The notes: generated by a model not told the origin, from the letters alone. 64,000 bases of DNA from Flavobacterium frigoris PS1 (GCF_000252125.1 NZ_AHKF01000017.1:1-64000), one strand, 5' to 3'; positions 52,624-63,035 are shown, numbered from the stretch's first letter. Translations and numbers: made by a program.

Positions 52624-54054
52624 ATGCCATTAAAAAAAATACAAATGAAGTCCGTAAATAGTAGAATTGCAGTAATATTTTTTGTTTTACTATTTTCAAG
52701 TACGATAACTAGAGCGCAAGAAATCATTAAAGACAGTGTAATAGCTCCGGTTAAAAAAATCCAATCCAACGAAAGACAAAAGATTGACGGTATCATTGCT
52801 ACTGTAGGGGAATATATCATTTTAGATTCTGATATTGATAAGTCGTACTTGGAAATTTCAAGTCAAGGTGGTTCGATAAAGGATATCACTAGATGTCAAA
52901 TGCTAGGAAAGCTTTTAGAGGACAAACTATATGCGCACCAAGCTATTCAGGACAGCGTTAAGGTTACGGATGCTGAAGTGAAAGGGATGATGGAAGAAAG
53001 GTTAAACTATATGGTTGGCCAAATCGGTTCTCTTGATAAAGTGATAAGTTATTATAATAAAAGTTCAGAAGAAGAATTCAGAAGTTATTTCTTTGATATT
53101 TTAAAGGAGCAGAAATTAACTTCTGAAATGCAAAAAAAGATTATCGGAGACGTTGAAATTACGCCTGAAGAAGTTCGTAACTTTTTCAAAACAATACCAA
53201 AAGGAGAACTACCTGTTTTTGGTGCAGAAATGGAAGTGGCGCAAATTGTTACGACACCTAAAGTTTCAGCTGCAGAAAAGCAAAAAGTAATCGATAGATT
53301 GAATGGATTCAAAAAAGAAATTCAAGAGGGTTCAAGTTTTGCGACTAAAGCTGTTTTGTATTCTCAAGATCCCGGTTCAAGGTCTAATGGAGGTTTTTAT
53401 AAAATGAACAGAAAAACGGCCTTTGTTAAAGAATTTAAAGATGTAGCCTTCAGTTTGCAGGAAGGTGAGATTTCTGCCCCTTTTGAGACAGATTTCGGAT
53501 TCCATATAATATATGTTGAAAAAATAAAGGGTCAAGAGTTAGAATTACGTCATATATTATTGACGCCAACGGTAACGGAAGAAGCTTTAAACGAAGCGAA
53601 AGAAAAAATAACGTTAATCAGAAAAAGAATCGAGGATAAGGAGTTGACTTTTGAGGAAGCGGCAAGGAAATTTTCTGATGAAAAGGAAACTAAAACAAAC
53701 GGTGGTGCTTTAATTAATCCTAAAACACAAGATACCCGTTTTGAACTGACAAAAATGGATCCTTCGTTGTATAGTCAAGTTTCTAATTTAAAAGATAACA
53801 ATATTTCAGAGCCGGTTATTGATATGGATGAACAGGGTAGAAAAAGCTATAAGTTGATTACTGTTACAAATAGGATAAATGAGCATACTGCCGATTATGC
53901 AACTGATTATATTAAAATTAAAGAATTGGCCCTAAAAGAAAAACAAATCAGAGCCATAGGAAAATGGTTTGATGAAAAAATAAAAGAAACCTATATCAAA
54001 ATTCTGGGGGACTATAGAGATTGCGAGTTTACTAACAATTGGGTAAAAAAATAA
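52624..54054 (+). CDS. SurA-like periplasmic peptidyl-prolyl isomerase
   Basis: A 476-aa (from ATG 52624; ATG 52645 is an alternative, and a longer reading begins at 52591) exported chaperone. Signal RIAVIFFVLLFSSTITRAQ, an N-terminal SurA-like helical region (ILDSDIDKSYLEISSQGGSI, RCQMLGKLLEDKLYAHQAIQ) and two parvulin-type domains: one at about 210-310 (SFATKAVLYSQDPGSRSNGG, FETDFGFHIIYVEK) and another at about 315-415 (ELELRHILLTPTV). The second lacks a clear FGFHII end. It should assist outer-membrane protein folding. Followed by a terminator and the moxR gene. Confidence 0.88.
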   Translation: MPLKKIQMKSVNSRIAVIFFVLLFSSTITRAQEIIKDSVIAPVKKIQSNERQKIDGIIATVGEYIILDSDIDKSYLEISSQGGSIKDITRCQMLGKLLEDKLYAHQAIQDSVKVTDAEVKGMMEERLNYMVGQIGSLDKVISYYNKSSEEEFRSYFFDILKEQKLTSEMQKKIIGDVEITPEEVRNFFKTIPKGELPVFGAEMEVAQIVTTPKVSAAEKQKVIDRLNGFKKEIQEGSSFATKAVLYSQDPGSRSNGGFYKMNRKTAFVKEFKDVAFSLQEGEISAPFETDFGFHIIYVEKIKGQELELRHILLTPTVTEEALNEAKEKITLIRKRIEDKELTFEEAARKFSDEKETKTNGGALINPKTQDTRFELTKMDPSLYSQVSNLKDNNISEPVIDMDEQGRKSYKLITVTNRINEHTADYATDYIKIKELALKEKQIRAIGKWFDEKIKETYIKILGDYRDCEFTNNWVKK

Positions 54055-54075
54055 TTTCTTTTAAAAAAATAAATA

Positions 54076-54117
54076 AAAAGAGTTAGCTTTATGATTTCAT
54101 AGAGTTAACTCTTTTTT
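54076..54117 (+). terminator. Terminator of the SurA-like gene
   Basis: AAAAGAGTTA arm and TAACTCTTTT arm with a 20-nt loop, followed by T-run. Confidence 0.75.
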
Positions 54118-54137
54118 AATTTAAAATATACTTAAAA

Positions 54138-55091
54138 ATGTCTGATGTAGCTGCAATACATAATTTGGTTCAAAAGCGAAATGAACTGAAAAGCGAAATC
54201 GCAAAAATTATTGTTGGTCAGGATGCGGTGGTAGATCAGATTTTGCTTTGCATTTTCTCTGGTGGGCATGCACTGCTAGTTGGAGTTCCAGGATTAGCCA
54301 AAACTTTAATGGTAAATACGCTAGCTCAAGCTTTGGGGCTTAATTTTAAAAGAATTCAATTTACTCCGGATTTAATGCCTTCTGATATATTAGGAAGTGA
54401 GATATTAGACGAAAACCGTCAATTCAAATTCTTAAAAGGACCTATTTTTTCGAATATAGTGCTTGCAGATGAAATTAATAGAACGCCGCCCAAAACGCAA
54501 GCCGCATTGTTAGAAGCTATGCAGGAACGTTCCGTTACAATTGCGGGAGAAAACTATAAGTTAGATCTGCCTTATTTTGTTTTGGCTACACAAAATCCTA
54601 TTGAGCAGGAGGGGACTTATCCATTGCCGGAAGCCCAGTTAGACCGTTTTATGTTTGCTATCAAACTTGAATACCCTTCTTTTAAAGAAGAGGTTGAAGT
54701 GGTAAAGCGAACTACCTCAAATGTAGTCAATACGATTAACCCATTGTTTACAGCGCAGGAAATTATTGATTTTCAAGCCTTGATTCGTAGAATTCCGGTG
54801 GCAGACAATGTTATTGAATATGCAGTGACCTTGGTTAGTAAAACACGTCCCGATAACAGATTAGATAATGATTATGTTAAAAGCTACCTAGATTGGGGAG
54901 CTGGTCCAAGAGCGTCGCAAAATCTAATTCTAGCGGCCAAAGCACATGCTGCTTTCAATGGTAAGTTTTCTCCAGATATCGAAGATGTAAAAGCAGTTGC
55001 CGTAGGAATACTTCGTCATAGAATTATTAAGAACTACAAAGCAGATGCTGAGGGAATAACTGAAGAAATGATTATTGGAAAGTTGCTTTAA
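54138..55091 (+). CDS. MoxR-family AAA+ ATPase
   Basis: A 317-aa ATPase. Walker A GVPGLAKT, Walker B VLADEINRTPPKTQAALLEAM, sensor-type ATQNPIEQEGTYPLPEAQLDRF, and the C-terminal lid (VTLVSKTRPDNRLDNDYVKS, GAGPRASQNLILAAKAHAAF) typical of MoxR. MoxR ATPases usually act with DUF58 and von Willebrand factor A domain proteins encoded next to them, helping mature enzymes or cope with stress. Here the partners are absent from the next 9 kb. The lone copy may work with a distant set. Confidence 0.93.
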   Translation: MSDVAAIHNLVQKRNELKSEIAKIIVGQDAVVDQILLCIFSGGHALLVGVPGLAKTLMVNTLAQALGLNFKRIQFTPDLMPSDILGSEILDENRQFKFLKGPIFSNIVLADEINRTPPKTQAALLEAMQERSVTIAGENYKLDLPYFVLATQNPIEQEGTYPLPEAQLDRFMFAIKLEYPSFKEEVEVVKRTTSNVVNTINPLFTAQEIIDFQALIRRIPVADNVIEYAVTLVSKTRPDNRLDNDYVKSYLDWGAGPRASQNLILAAKAHAAFNGKFSPDIEDVKAVAVGILRHRIIKNYKADAEGITEEMIIGKLL

Positions 55092-55310
55092 AATGATTTT
55101 TTATTCGTTTTATACTTCAATTTTGTAGAGAACTACAACGTTTTCTTATTGGTTAAATTTTTTCTGTTTTAGAAATATTAGGAATACAAATGATTAATTA
55201 TGAATTAACCATTAAAATGTTAAATTTTTTACATTTTATCAATTATACGCAGCAAAAATCAGTATTAGATAATAATAATTTTTGAAAAGGGCAGCTCTAT
55301 TAAATTTTTT
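55092..55310. other. AT-rich region upstream of the aconitase promoter
   Basis: About 220 nt between moxR and the acnB promoter. No ORF or hairpin beyond chance. Confidence 0.35.
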
Positions 55311-55338
55311 TTGTTCTCGTCTTTAATATGTAAATTTG
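55311..55338 (+). promoter_or_regulatory. acnB promoter
   Basis: TTG (55311-55313), 17-nt spacer, TAAATTTG (55331-55338); leaves a leader of about 90 nt. Confidence 0.6.
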
Positions 55339-55432
55339 CATTTGAAAAACAAAAAAGTACCTCAATATAATAGCTTTTTGATATTGAAACTATCAATGCA
55401 ATCTGCTATTATAAGTCAAAAACAATTCTATT

Positions 55433-58204
55433 ATGAATACTTATAAGGATTACATTCAAGAGATTGAAGAAAGAAAAAGCCAAGGCCTTAACCCGAAGCC
55501 AATTGATGGAGCTGAATTGCTAAGCGAGATCATTTCACAAATTAAAGATTTGAATAACAAAGATAGAGAGGATTCTCTTAACTTTTTCATTTACAATGTT
55601 GTACCAGGTACTACCCCTGCTGCTGGTGTGAAAGCTAAATTTTTGAAAGAAATCATTCTAGGGGATTCAGTAGTTGCTGAAATTACTCCTGATTTTTCTT
55701 TAGAATTGTTATCACACATGAAAGGTGGAACTTCTGTTGAAGTATTGCTTGATTTGGCTTTAGGTGATGATGTAGCTATTGCTAAAGAAGCTGCAGTGGT
55801 ATTAAAGACGCAAGTTTTTCTTTACGAAGCGGATACAGATCGTTTAGAAGAAGCTTTCAAAAATGGTAATCCAATAGTTGCAGCAATTCTAGAGAGCTAT
55901 GCACAAGCTGAGTTCTTTACTAAATTACCGGAAATAGCAGAAGAAATTAAGGTGATCACTTATATCGCTGGCGAAGGGGATATTTCAACTGATTTACTTT
56001 CTCCAGGGAACCAAGCGCACTCAAGATCGGATCGTGAACTTCATGGTAAATGCTTAATTTCTCCTGAAGCACAAGATGAAATCAAAGCATTAGCAGAAGC
56101 GAATCCTGATAAGAGCGTTATGTTAATTGCTGAGAGAGGTACTATGGGAGTAGGATCATCAAGAATGTCAGGTGTAAACAACGTTGCTTTATGGACAGGT
56201 AAAAAAGCAAGTCCTTATGTTCCATTTATCAACATTGCTCCAATTATTGCTGGTACAAACGGTATTTCACCTATTTTCCTAACAACAGTAGGAGTTACAG
56301 GTGGAATAGGGATCGATCTTAAAAACTGGGCGAAAAAACTAGATGCACAAGGGAATGTTGTTCTTGATGAAGCTGGAGAAGCTATTCTTGAGGAAGTATA
56401 CTCTGTTGCTACTGGAACTGTTCTTACTATCAACACTAAAACAAAGAAACTTTTTAACGGAGAAAAGGAATTGATTGATATTTCAGCGTCTTTAACTCCT
56501 CAAAAAGTGGAGTTTATTAAAGCTGGTGGATCATATGCTATAGTTTTCGGTAAAAAGCTACAAACATTCGCTGCTAAAACTTTAAATATAGATATACCTC
56601 AGGTTTATGCTGCGTCAAAAGAAATTTCTATTGAAGGTCAAGGTCTTACTGCAGTAGAAAAAATATTCAATAAAAACGCTGTTGGGACAACTCCAGGTAA
56701 AGTATTGCATGCAGGTTCAGATGTGCGTGTAGAAGTTAATATCGTAGGTTCACAAGATACAACTGGTCTTATGACATCTCAGGAATTGGAGTCTATGGCT
56801 GCAACTGTGATTTCTCCAATTGTGGATGGTGCTTACCAATCAGGTTGTCATACTGCTTCAGTTTGGGATAATAAGTCAAAAGCAAATATCCCTAGATTAA
56901 TGAAGTTTATGAACGACTTCGGTTTAATTACAGCGCGTGACCCTAAGGGTGAGTATCTTGCAATGACGGATGTTATTCATAAGGTGCTTAATGATCTTAC
57001 AGTTGATGATTGGGCAATTACTATTGGAGGTGATTCTCATACAAGAATGTCTAAAGGTGTTGCTTTTGGTGCTGATTCAGGAACTGTAGCGCTTGCATTG
57101 GCTACAGGCGAGGCTTCCATGCCAATCCCGCAGTCAGTGAAGGTGACATTCAAAGGAGAAATGAAGGAATATATGGATTTCCGTGATGTAGTTCATGCTA
57201 CTCAATCTCAGATGCTTCAGCAGTTTAAAGGAGATAACGTTTTCCAAGGTAGAGTTATTGAGGTGCATATTGGTACTCTTACAGCTGACCAATCATTTAC
57301 ATTTACGGATTGGACAGCAGAGATGAAAGCAAAAGCTTCTATCTGTATTTCTGAAGATGCTACTTTGATAGAATCATTAGAGATTGCCAAAAGTAGGATC
57401 CAGATCATGATTGATAAAGGAATGGATAATAAAACACAAGTTCTGAAGGGATTGATTGCTATTGCTGATAAGCGTATAGCAGAGATCAAATCAGGTGAGA
57501 AACCAGCATTGGCTCCAGATGCAGATGCTAAGTATTTTGCTGAAGTTGTTGTTGATCTTGATGTAATTGCAGAGCCAATGATTGCGGATCCGGATGTAAA
57601 TAACATTGATGTTTCTAAAAGATATACGCACGATACAATTAGACCACTTTCTTTCTATGGTGGTGATAAAAAAGTAGATCTTGGTTTTATAGGTTCCTGT
57701 ATGGTTCATAAAGGGGATATGAAAATTCTTGCTCAAATGCTTAAGAATATTGATGCACAAGAAGGTAAGGTGGAATTTAAAGCGCCGCTAGTTGTAGCTC
57801 CCCCTACATACAATATCGTAGATGAATTGAAGAAAGAAGGAGACTGGGAAATTTTACAGAAATATTCTGGTTTTGAATTTGATGATAGCGTGCCTAAAGC
57901 GGTAGCTCGTACATCATATGAGAAAATGCTGTATTTAGAGCGTCCAGGATGTAATCTATGTATGGGTAATCAGGAAAAAGCGGCCAAAGGAGATACAGTG
58001 ATGGCAACTTCTACACGTCTTTTCCAAGGAAGAGTTGTCGAGGATACTGAAGGTAAAAAAGGAGAATCTTTACTTTCGTCAACACCTGTTGTTGTTTTAT
58101 CTACGATCTTAGGTAGAACCCCTACTATAGAAGAATATAAAGCAGCTGTAAAAGGGATTAACTTGACTAAGTTTGCGCCTCCTCACAAGCAATTAGTTGG
58201 ATAA
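55433..58204 (+). CDS. acnB: Aconitate hydratase B (2-methylisocitrate dehydratase)
   Basis: A 923-aa 4Fe-4S enzyme of the AcnB type, converting citrate to isocitrate and often 2-methyl-cis-aconitate in the methylcitrate cycle. The N-terminal HEAT-like domain (KDYIQEIEERKSQGLNPKPI, ETAVVLKTQVFLYEADT) is AcnB-specific. Cluster-ligand motifs GSCMVHKGDMK and RPGCNLCMGNQ are intact near the C-terminus, as is IGGDSHTRMSKGVAFGADSG. In other bacteria AcnB's apo form binds mRNA. The AcnA-type gene follows 105 bp downstream, on the same strand. Confidence 0.97.
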   Translation: MNTYKDYIQEIEERKSQGLNPKPIDGAELLSEIISQIKDLNNKDREDSLNFFIYNVVPGTTPAAGVKAKFLKEIILGDSVVAEITPDFSLELLSHMKGGTSVEVLLDLALGDDVAIAKEAAVVLKTQVFLYEADTDRLEEAFKNGNPIVAAILESYAQAEFFTKLPEIAEEIKVITYIAGEGDISTDLLSPGNQAHSRSDRELHGKCLISPEAQDEIKALAEANPDKSVMLIAERGTMGVGSSRMSGVNNVALWTGKKASPYVPFINIAPIIAGTNGISPIFLTTVGVTGGIGIDLKNWAKKLDAQGNVVLDEAGEAILEEVYSVATGTVLTINTKTKKLFNGEKELIDISASLTPQKVEFIKAGGSYAIVFGKKLQTFAAKTLNIDIPQVYAASKEISIEGQGLTAVEKIFNKNAVGTTPGKVLHAGSDVRVEVNIVGSQDTTGLMTSQELESMAATVISPIVDGAYQSGCHTASVWDNKSKANIPRLMKFMNDFGLITARDPKGEYLAMTDVIHKVLNDLTVDDWAITIGGDSHTRMSKGVAFGADSGTVALALATGEASMPIPQSVKVTFKGEMKEYMDFRDVVHATQSQMLQQFKGDNVFQGRVIEVHIGTLTADQSFTFTDWTAEMKAKASICISEDATLIESLEIAKSRIQIMIDKGMDNKTQVLKGLIAIADKRIAEIKSGEKPALAPDADAKYFAEVVVDLDVIAEPMIADPDVNNIDVSKRYTHDTIRPLSFYGGDKKVDLGFIGSCMVHKGDMKILAQMLKNIDAQEGKVEFKAPLVVAPPTYNIVDELKKEGDWEILQKYSGFEFDDSVPKAVARTSYEKMLYLERPGCNLCMGNQEKAAKGDTVMATSTRLFQGRVVEDTEGKKGESLLSSTPVVVLSTILGRTPTIEEYKAAVKGINLTKFAPPHKQLVG

Positions 58205-58232
58205 TTACAGATTGTCTATTAAATATATTAAG

Positions 58233-58262
58233 AAGCCTGAGTTATAAACTCGGGCTTTTTTT
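58233..58262 (+). terminator. acnB terminator
   Basis: AAGCC-T-GAGTT-ATA-AACTC-G-GGCTT followed by T-run. Confidence 0.85.
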
Positions 58263-58309
58263 GTATATTGTGATATCTAAAATACAACAACAAAAAATAC
58301 CTATATATT

Positions 58310-60574
58310 ATGGCTTTTGATATTGATATGATTAAAAAAGTGTATGACAACATGACTACTCGTGTTGATGCAGCACGTGAAATAGTGGGTCGTCCGCTTA
58401 CTTTAACGGAGAAAATTTTATACAATCACCTTTGGGATGGTATGCCATCTAAAGCTTTTGAAAGAGGTACGGATTATGTAGATTTTGCTCCAGATAGAGT
58501 AGCTTGTCAAGATGCAACGGCGCAAATGGCATTATTGCAATTTATGCATGCTGGTAAATCTCAAGTGGCAGTTCCTACAACAGTACACTGTGATCACTTG
58601 ATTCAAGCAAAGGTTAATGCTGTAACGGATTTGGCTAGAGCCAAAACACAAAGTAATGAAGTTTTTGATTTTCTTTCATCAGTATCTAATAAATACGGAA
58701 TTGGTTTCTGGAAACCGGGAGCTGGGATTATTCACCAAGTAGTTCTTGAGAACTATGCGTTCCCAGGTGGAATGATGATTGGTACTGATTCGCATACTGT
58801 AAATGCAGGTGGTTTAGGTATGGTTGCTATTGGTGTTGGTGGTGCTGATGCGGTAGATGTAATGTCAGGAATGGCATGGGAACTAAAATTTCCAAAACTA
58901 ATCGGAATCAAATTAACGGGTAAACTTTCAGGTTGGACAGCTCCAAAAGATGTTATTCTTAAAGTTGCTGGCATTCTTACTGTAAAAGGGGGGACGGGTG
59001 CTATAGTTGAATATTTCGGTGAAGGTGCAACTTCTATGTCTTGTACTGGAAAAGGAACAATCTGTAATATGGGTGCTGAAATTGGTGCAACCACTTCTAC
59101 ATTTGGATATGATGATTCTATGGGGCGTTACTTGCGTTCAACTAATAGAGCTGATGTGGCTGATGCAGCTGATAAAGTAGCAGATTACTTAACTGGAGAT
59201 GCTGAAGTATATGCTAATCCAGAGAAGTATTTCGATCAGGTTATCGAAATTAACTTATCAGAATTAGAGCCGCATTTAAACGGTCCTTTTACTCCAGATT
59301 TAGCCACTCCAATTTCTAAAATGAAAGAAGCAGCGATCAAAAATAACTGGCCGTTGAAAATTCAAGTAGGTTTGATTGGTTCTTGTACCAACTCTTCTTA
59401 TGAAGATATTGCTCGCGCGGCTTCAATAGCCAAACAAGTTACCGATAAAAAATTAAAATTAAAATCAAAGTTCACCATTACTCCAGGTTCTGAAGTGGTT
59501 CGTTATACAATCGAGCGTGATGGTTTTATAGATACTTTCGATAAAATTGGTGCTACGGTGTTTGCAAATGCTTGTGGACCGTGTATCGGAATGTGGGATA
59601 GAGAAGGTGCTGAAAAAGAAGAACGTAACACTATCGTTCACTCTTTCAATCGTAACTTTTCTAAACGTGCCGATGGAAACCCAAATACGATGGCTTTCGT
59701 AGGTTCGCCTGAGTTAGTGACGGCTATGGCTATCGCAGGTGATTTAGGTTTCAATCCATTGACTGATACTTTGATCAACGAAGATGGTGAAGAAGTAATG
59801 CTAGAAGCACCAACAGGTGATGAATTGCCGAAAAAAGGATTTGATGCTGAAGACCCAGGTTTTCAGGCGCCAGCTCCTGATGGTTCGGGTATTCAAGTAA
59901 CTGTAAGTGAAGATTCAGAGCGTTTACAATTATTGGCTCCGTTTGCTCCATGGGATGGAAAAAACATTACGGGTGCCAAATTGCTTATTAAAGCATTCGG
60001 AAAATGTACCACAGATCATATTTCTATGGCAGGGCCATGGTTGCGTTTCCGCGGACATTTAGATAATATCTCTAATAATATGTTGATCGGTGCTATCAAT
60101 GCATTCAATCAAAAAACAAATACGGTTAAAAATCAATTGACTGGAACGTATGATGCAGTTCCAGCTGTAGCACGTGCTTATAAAGCGGCTGGTGTACCAT
60201 CTATCGTTGTGGGGGACCATAACTATGGTGAAGGATCTTCTCGTGAGCATGCTGCCATGGAACCTCGCTTTTTAGGTGTGAAAGCGGTATTGGTGAAATC
60301 CTTTGCTCGTATTCATGAAACAAACCTTAAAAAACAAGGATTGCTAGGGTTGACATTCGCTAACGAAGCTGATTACGACAAAATTCAAGAAGATGATACA
60401 ATCAACTTCACAGATTTAGTCGATTTTGCTCCGGGAAAACCACTAACATTAGAATTCATTCATGCTGATGGTAGCAAAGATGCAATCATGGCTAATCATA
60501 CCTATAACGAGGGACAAATTGGTTGGTTCGTTGCCGGTTCAGCATTAAACTTAATAGCTGCTGGAAAAGCTTAA
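58310..60574 (+). CDS. acnA: Aconitate hydratase A-type (mitochondrial-like)
   Basis: A 754-aa 4Fe-4S enzyme of the TCA cycle (citrate to isocitrate). [39 protein letters not shown] and [15 protein letters not shown] carry the three cluster cysteines (CTN, CGPC); the C-terminal swivel domain has [17 protein letters not shown] and [15 protein letters not shown]. This sequence resembles the mitochondrial aconitase branch rather than the Escherichia coli AcnA branch. It lies next to acnB, so the organism carries two unrelated aconitases in tandem. Confidence 0.96.
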   Translation: MAFDIDMIKKVYDNMTTRVDAAREIVGRPLTLTEKILYNHLWDGMPSKAFERGTDYVDFAPDRVACQDATAQMALLQFMHAGKSQVAVPTTVHCDHLIQAKVNAVTDLARAKTQSNEVFDFLSSVSNKYGIGFWKPGAGIIHQVVLENYAFPGGMMIGTDSHTVNAGGLGMVAIGVGGADAVDVMSGMAWELKFPKLIGIKLTGKLSGWTAPKDVILKVAGILTVKGGTGAIVEYFGEGATSMSCTGKGTICNMGAEIGATTSTFGYDDSMGRYLRSTNRADVADAADKVADYLTGDAEVYANPEKYFDQVIEINLSELEPHLNGPFTPDLATPISKMKEAAIKNNWPLKIQVGLIGSCTNSSYEDIARAASIAKQVTDKKLKLKSKFTITPGSEVVRYTIERDGFIDTFDKIGATVFANACGPCIGMWDREGAEKEERNTIVHSFNRNFSKRADGNPNTMAFVGSPELVTAMAIAGDLGFNPLTDTLINEDGEEVMLEAPTGDELPKKGFDAEDPGFQAPAPDGSGIQVTVSEDSERLQLLAPFAPWDGKNITGAKLLIKAFGKCTTDHISMAGPWLRFRGHLDNISNNMLIGAINAFNQKTNTVKNQLTGTYDAVPAVARAYKAAGVPSIVVGDHNYGEGSSREHAAMEPRFLGVKAVLVKSFARIHETNLKKQGLLGLTFANEADYDKIQEDDTINFTDLVDFAPGKPLTLEFIHADGSKDAIMANHTYNEGQIGWFVAGSALNLIAAGKA

Positions 60575-60620
60575 ATTTAAATTTCCTCACCGATTTTCGG
60601 ATGGGATAATTCATACTTAA

Positions 60621-60650
60621 AACGCCTTGTGAAGACAGGGCGTTTTTTTT
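60621..60650 (+). terminator. acnA terminator
   Basis: ACGCCTTGT-GAAG-ACAGGGCGT (9 bp, one G-U) followed by eight T. Confidence 0.88.
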
Positions 60651-60858
60651 ATCTCTTTATTTGTTAAAATAATTATAAAGAGTTCTTAAAAAAGTGCGTT
60701 ATTTGTATTTATGGGTTAAATTCGCATTGGTGAAACATGGTTTTTGCAGGTTTTACTATTTTGGTATGACAATTCACTGATTTTAAATGCGTAATATGTT
60801 TTATGTAGTTGAAAATAAGAGGGGTGGTTAAATTAAAAATGAAATTTAAATAGGGTTT

Positions 60859-62283
60859 ATGAGGTACAACAGTTGGATTTTAGCAATAGTTTTTTTAGGT
60901 AGTGTTAGTGCTTTTTCACAAGAAAAATATACGAAGCACATCGTTTCAAAAGGAGAAAACATTTCTAAAATTGCAGAGAAATACCATGTAAAGCCGAGCG
61001 CCATTTTTGAACTCAATCCAGATGCTAAAAATGGGATAAACTATAAGTCGGTTTTATTGATTCCGAATACCAATTTAAAATCCCAAAAAGCGAGTACCGA
61101 TATTGTAACTACTTATCCTTCAAAAAAACACTCCGTCCTTCCTAAAGAAACTCTTTATGGTATAGCCAAACAATATGGTGTAACTGTAGAAGATTTACAA
61201 AAAATAAATCCTACGCTTGGAAAATCTGGACTAAGAAACGGACAAAAAATAAATATTCCTGGTACCGAGTCAGATCAAAAGGCAGTAGCTTCAGTCGTCG
61301 AACCACTAAAATCCAATCAAGAAGTAACCGTTTCTTCACAAACCAATGTAACAAAGGAAATTTCGACAGAAAGCGTAGTTCGCGAAATCTTACCAAATGA
61401 AACTAAGTATGCCATTGCAAGAGAATACGGTATTACGGTAGCTGACTTAGATAAGGCGAATCCAATTTTAGAAACTGAAGCTTTACAAATTGGGCAAAAA
61501 ATCACCATTCCTGTTAAAGAAGAAAATAATACTAAAACTGTAGTTGCCAATGTTGAAACCAAAAAAGAGAATGCCACTGTAGCTGAAAATAAAATTACTC
61601 CAAAAACCGAAACTTCAGTTATTGAAGCAGAGGTAATTGAAAATAAAATAGTTGAAACAACTTTTATTCGCAAGGTTTTACCCAAAGAAACCAAATATGC
61701 AATTGCAAAAGAATACGGTATTTCGGTTAAAGAATTAGAGAGACAAAATCCAAAAATAGCCAAATCACTTCCCATAGGTTATAAACTGAGTATCCGTAGT
61801 CCAAAATTAGTTTTGACAGAAGAAGCCAAACAGGAATATGCGAAAAATAATGAGCCAGAATTTGTAGGCCCATCTTACAACCTTAAATCCTTCCACGGAA
61901 CTGATTTCTTGGATCAGTTGGTTTCTACTGCATCTGAAAATATTGGGACGCGATACCGCACTGGCGGTACCACAAAAGAGGGCTTTGATTGTTCTGGACT
62001 GATGTGTACCACTTTTGGGACATTTGATATCCAGTTGCCTAGAACATCCATTGAGCAATCACGTTATGGTGTGAAAGTAAGTAATGAAGAGGCGCAAAAA
62101 GGAGATCTGATTTTCTTTAAAACTAACGGAAGACGTCAAATTAACCATGTAGGGATGGTAGTCGAGGTAAATGATGGGGACATTAAATTCATACATGCCT
62201 CTGTTGGTGGCGGGGTGATTATTTCGTCGATTAAGGAAAGGTATTATAGCAAAAAAGTGTCTCAAATCAATAGGGTGTTATAG
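60859..62283 (+). CDS. Four-LysM NlpC/P60 cell-wall hydrolase
   Basis: A 474-aa exported protein: signal MRYNSWILAIVFLGSVSAFS, then four LysM modules (VSKGENISKIAEKYHVKPSA; VLPKETLYGIAKQYGVTVED; ILPNETKYAIAREYGITVAD; VLPKETKYAIAKEYGISVKE), separated by Thr/Glu/Val-rich linkers, and a C-terminal NlpC/P60 domain at about 345-474. The catalytic Cys is in EGFDCSGLMCTTFG, His in INHVGMVVEV, a third polar residue in KFIHAS. It should cleave peptidoglycan peptides (D-Glu-mDAP) while tethered to glycan strands. The second to fourth LysM repeats share the PxETxYxIAxxYGxxVxxL core, so they arose by duplication. Confidence 0.93.
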   Translation: MRYNSWILAIVFLGSVSAFSQEKYTKHIVSKGENISKIAEKYHVKPSAIFELNPDAKNGINYKSVLLIPNTNLKSQKASTDIVTTYPSKKHSVLPKETLYGIAKQYGVTVEDLQKINPTLGKSGLRNGQKINIPGTESDQKAVASVVEPLKSNQEVTVSSQTNVTKEISTESVVREILPNETKYAIAREYGITVADLDKANPILETEALQIGQKITIPVKEENNTKTVVANVETKKENATVAENKITPKTETSVIEAEVIENKIVETTFIRKVLPKETKYAIAKEYGISVKELERQNPKIAKSLPIGYKLSIRSPKLVLTEEAKQEYAKNNEPEFVGPSYNLKSFHGTDFLDQLVSTASENIGTRYRTGGTTKEGFDCSGLMCTTFGTFDIQLPRTSIEQSRYGVKVSNEEAQKGDLIFFKTNGRRQINHVGMVVEVNDGDIKFIHASVGGGVIISSIKERYYSKKVSQINRVL

Positions 62284-62308
62284 TACATTCGATAAAGATA
62301 TAAAAACT

Positions 62309-62338
62309 GACTCTCAGGGAAACTTGGGAGTTTTTTTT
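62309..62338 (+). terminator. Terminator of the NlpC/P60 gene
   Basis: ACTCTCAGG-GAAA-CTTGGGAGT (9 bp with wobbles) followed by eight T. Confidence 0.8.
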
Positions 62339-62613
62339 ATGAAGTTTATTTAAAATAGATCTCCGTTGTATTTTTTCAACTGTCTCAACTGAGACTGTTT
62401 TTTTTAATAATTAAAATCATTCTTTGCTTTCCGAACCTAAATGTGCATTTTCAATGCTCAGACATAGTCTGCTGGTTTGTGGCTAAATGAGAATATAGTA
62501 GTTTAAAATTGTAAATATTTCTTTGTTCGGTCCAACGCGAATTTTTCAACACGGAATTTTAGTATGGAAATAGCAGTAAGTTTATAAAAAAAAAAACAGA
62601 TAGTGCTAAAGTA
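62339..62613. other. Gene-free region
   Basis: About 275 AT-rich nt between terminators. No ORF, tRNA or repeat recognised. Confidence 0.35.
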
Positions 62614-62652
62614 AAAATCAGCATTCCGAAAGTAGGAATGCTGATTTTTTTT
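62614..62652. terminator. Terminator after the Gre-type gene
   Basis: AAAAATCAGCATTCC-GAAAGTA-GGAATGCTGATTTTTT, a perfect stem of about 15 bp with T-runs, serving the minus-strand Gre gene and possibly both strands. Confidence 0.9.
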
Positions 62653-62657
62653 GTTTT

Positions 62658-63035
62658 TTAATTGCGACTTTCAACTGCCATGATTTCCAGGTTTTTTTCA
62701 CCTTCTTCAAAGTCCCAGTTAATCACATCACCTACTTTCCAGCCCACTAAAGCAAGCCCCATCTGAGTTAATATGGATTCCGTTTTGTTTCTTTTTTTTG
62801 CTTTATCTGGAGCAACAAAAACATAGGTTTCTTCAAGATCGTTATCTAGGTTTTTAACGGTTACACGTTTCTCTATATCGACAACGTCGTCGGGTAAATT
62901 CTTTCGGGTTAACTGTTTTGCGTTCTTAAGTTGTAATTTTAAATTTTCTTCTTCTGTAGGTGTTACTTTTTTACTTTTAATATGGTCTTTGATAAGATCG
63001 TATATACCGGTTGTTAAAATAATATTTTGTGACAT
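62658..63035 (-). CDS. GreA/GreB-family (Rnk-like) transcription factor
   Basis: A 125-aa protein from ATG 63035. The C-terminal half is a Gre-type domain: VVDIEKRVTVKNLDNDLEET, YVFVAPDKAK, QMGLALVGWKVGDVINWDFEEGEKNLEIMAV. The N-terminal 40 residues are a short helical part (TTGIYDLIKDHIKSKKVTPT, EEENLKLQLKNAKQL) that is shorter than the GreA coiled coil, so it may be a Rnk-like anti-Gre or a compact Gre. It could modulate RNA polymerase. The longer ORF from 63101 adds a non-conserved segment, so I start at 63035. Confidence 0.75.
   Translation of the reverse strand: MSQNIILTTGIYDLIKDHIKSKKVTPTEEENLKLQLKNAKQLTRKNLPDDVVDIEKRVTVKNLDNDLEETYVFVAPDKAKKRNKTESILTQMGLALVGWKVGDVINWDFEEGEKNLEIMAVESRN

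Noticed and set aside
57217..57606. 129-codon antisense ORF in acnB
   Set aside because: Shadow of coding sequence; low-complexity Ser/Ile composition.
58753..59094. 113-codon antisense ORF in the AcnA-type gene
   Set aside because: Pro/Ile/Ser-rich antisense shadow of conserved aconitase sequence.
61317..61775. 152-codon antisense ORF under the LysM repeats
   Set aside because: Arises from the repeated, low-complexity LysM and linker codons; hydrophobic Ser/Val pattern only.
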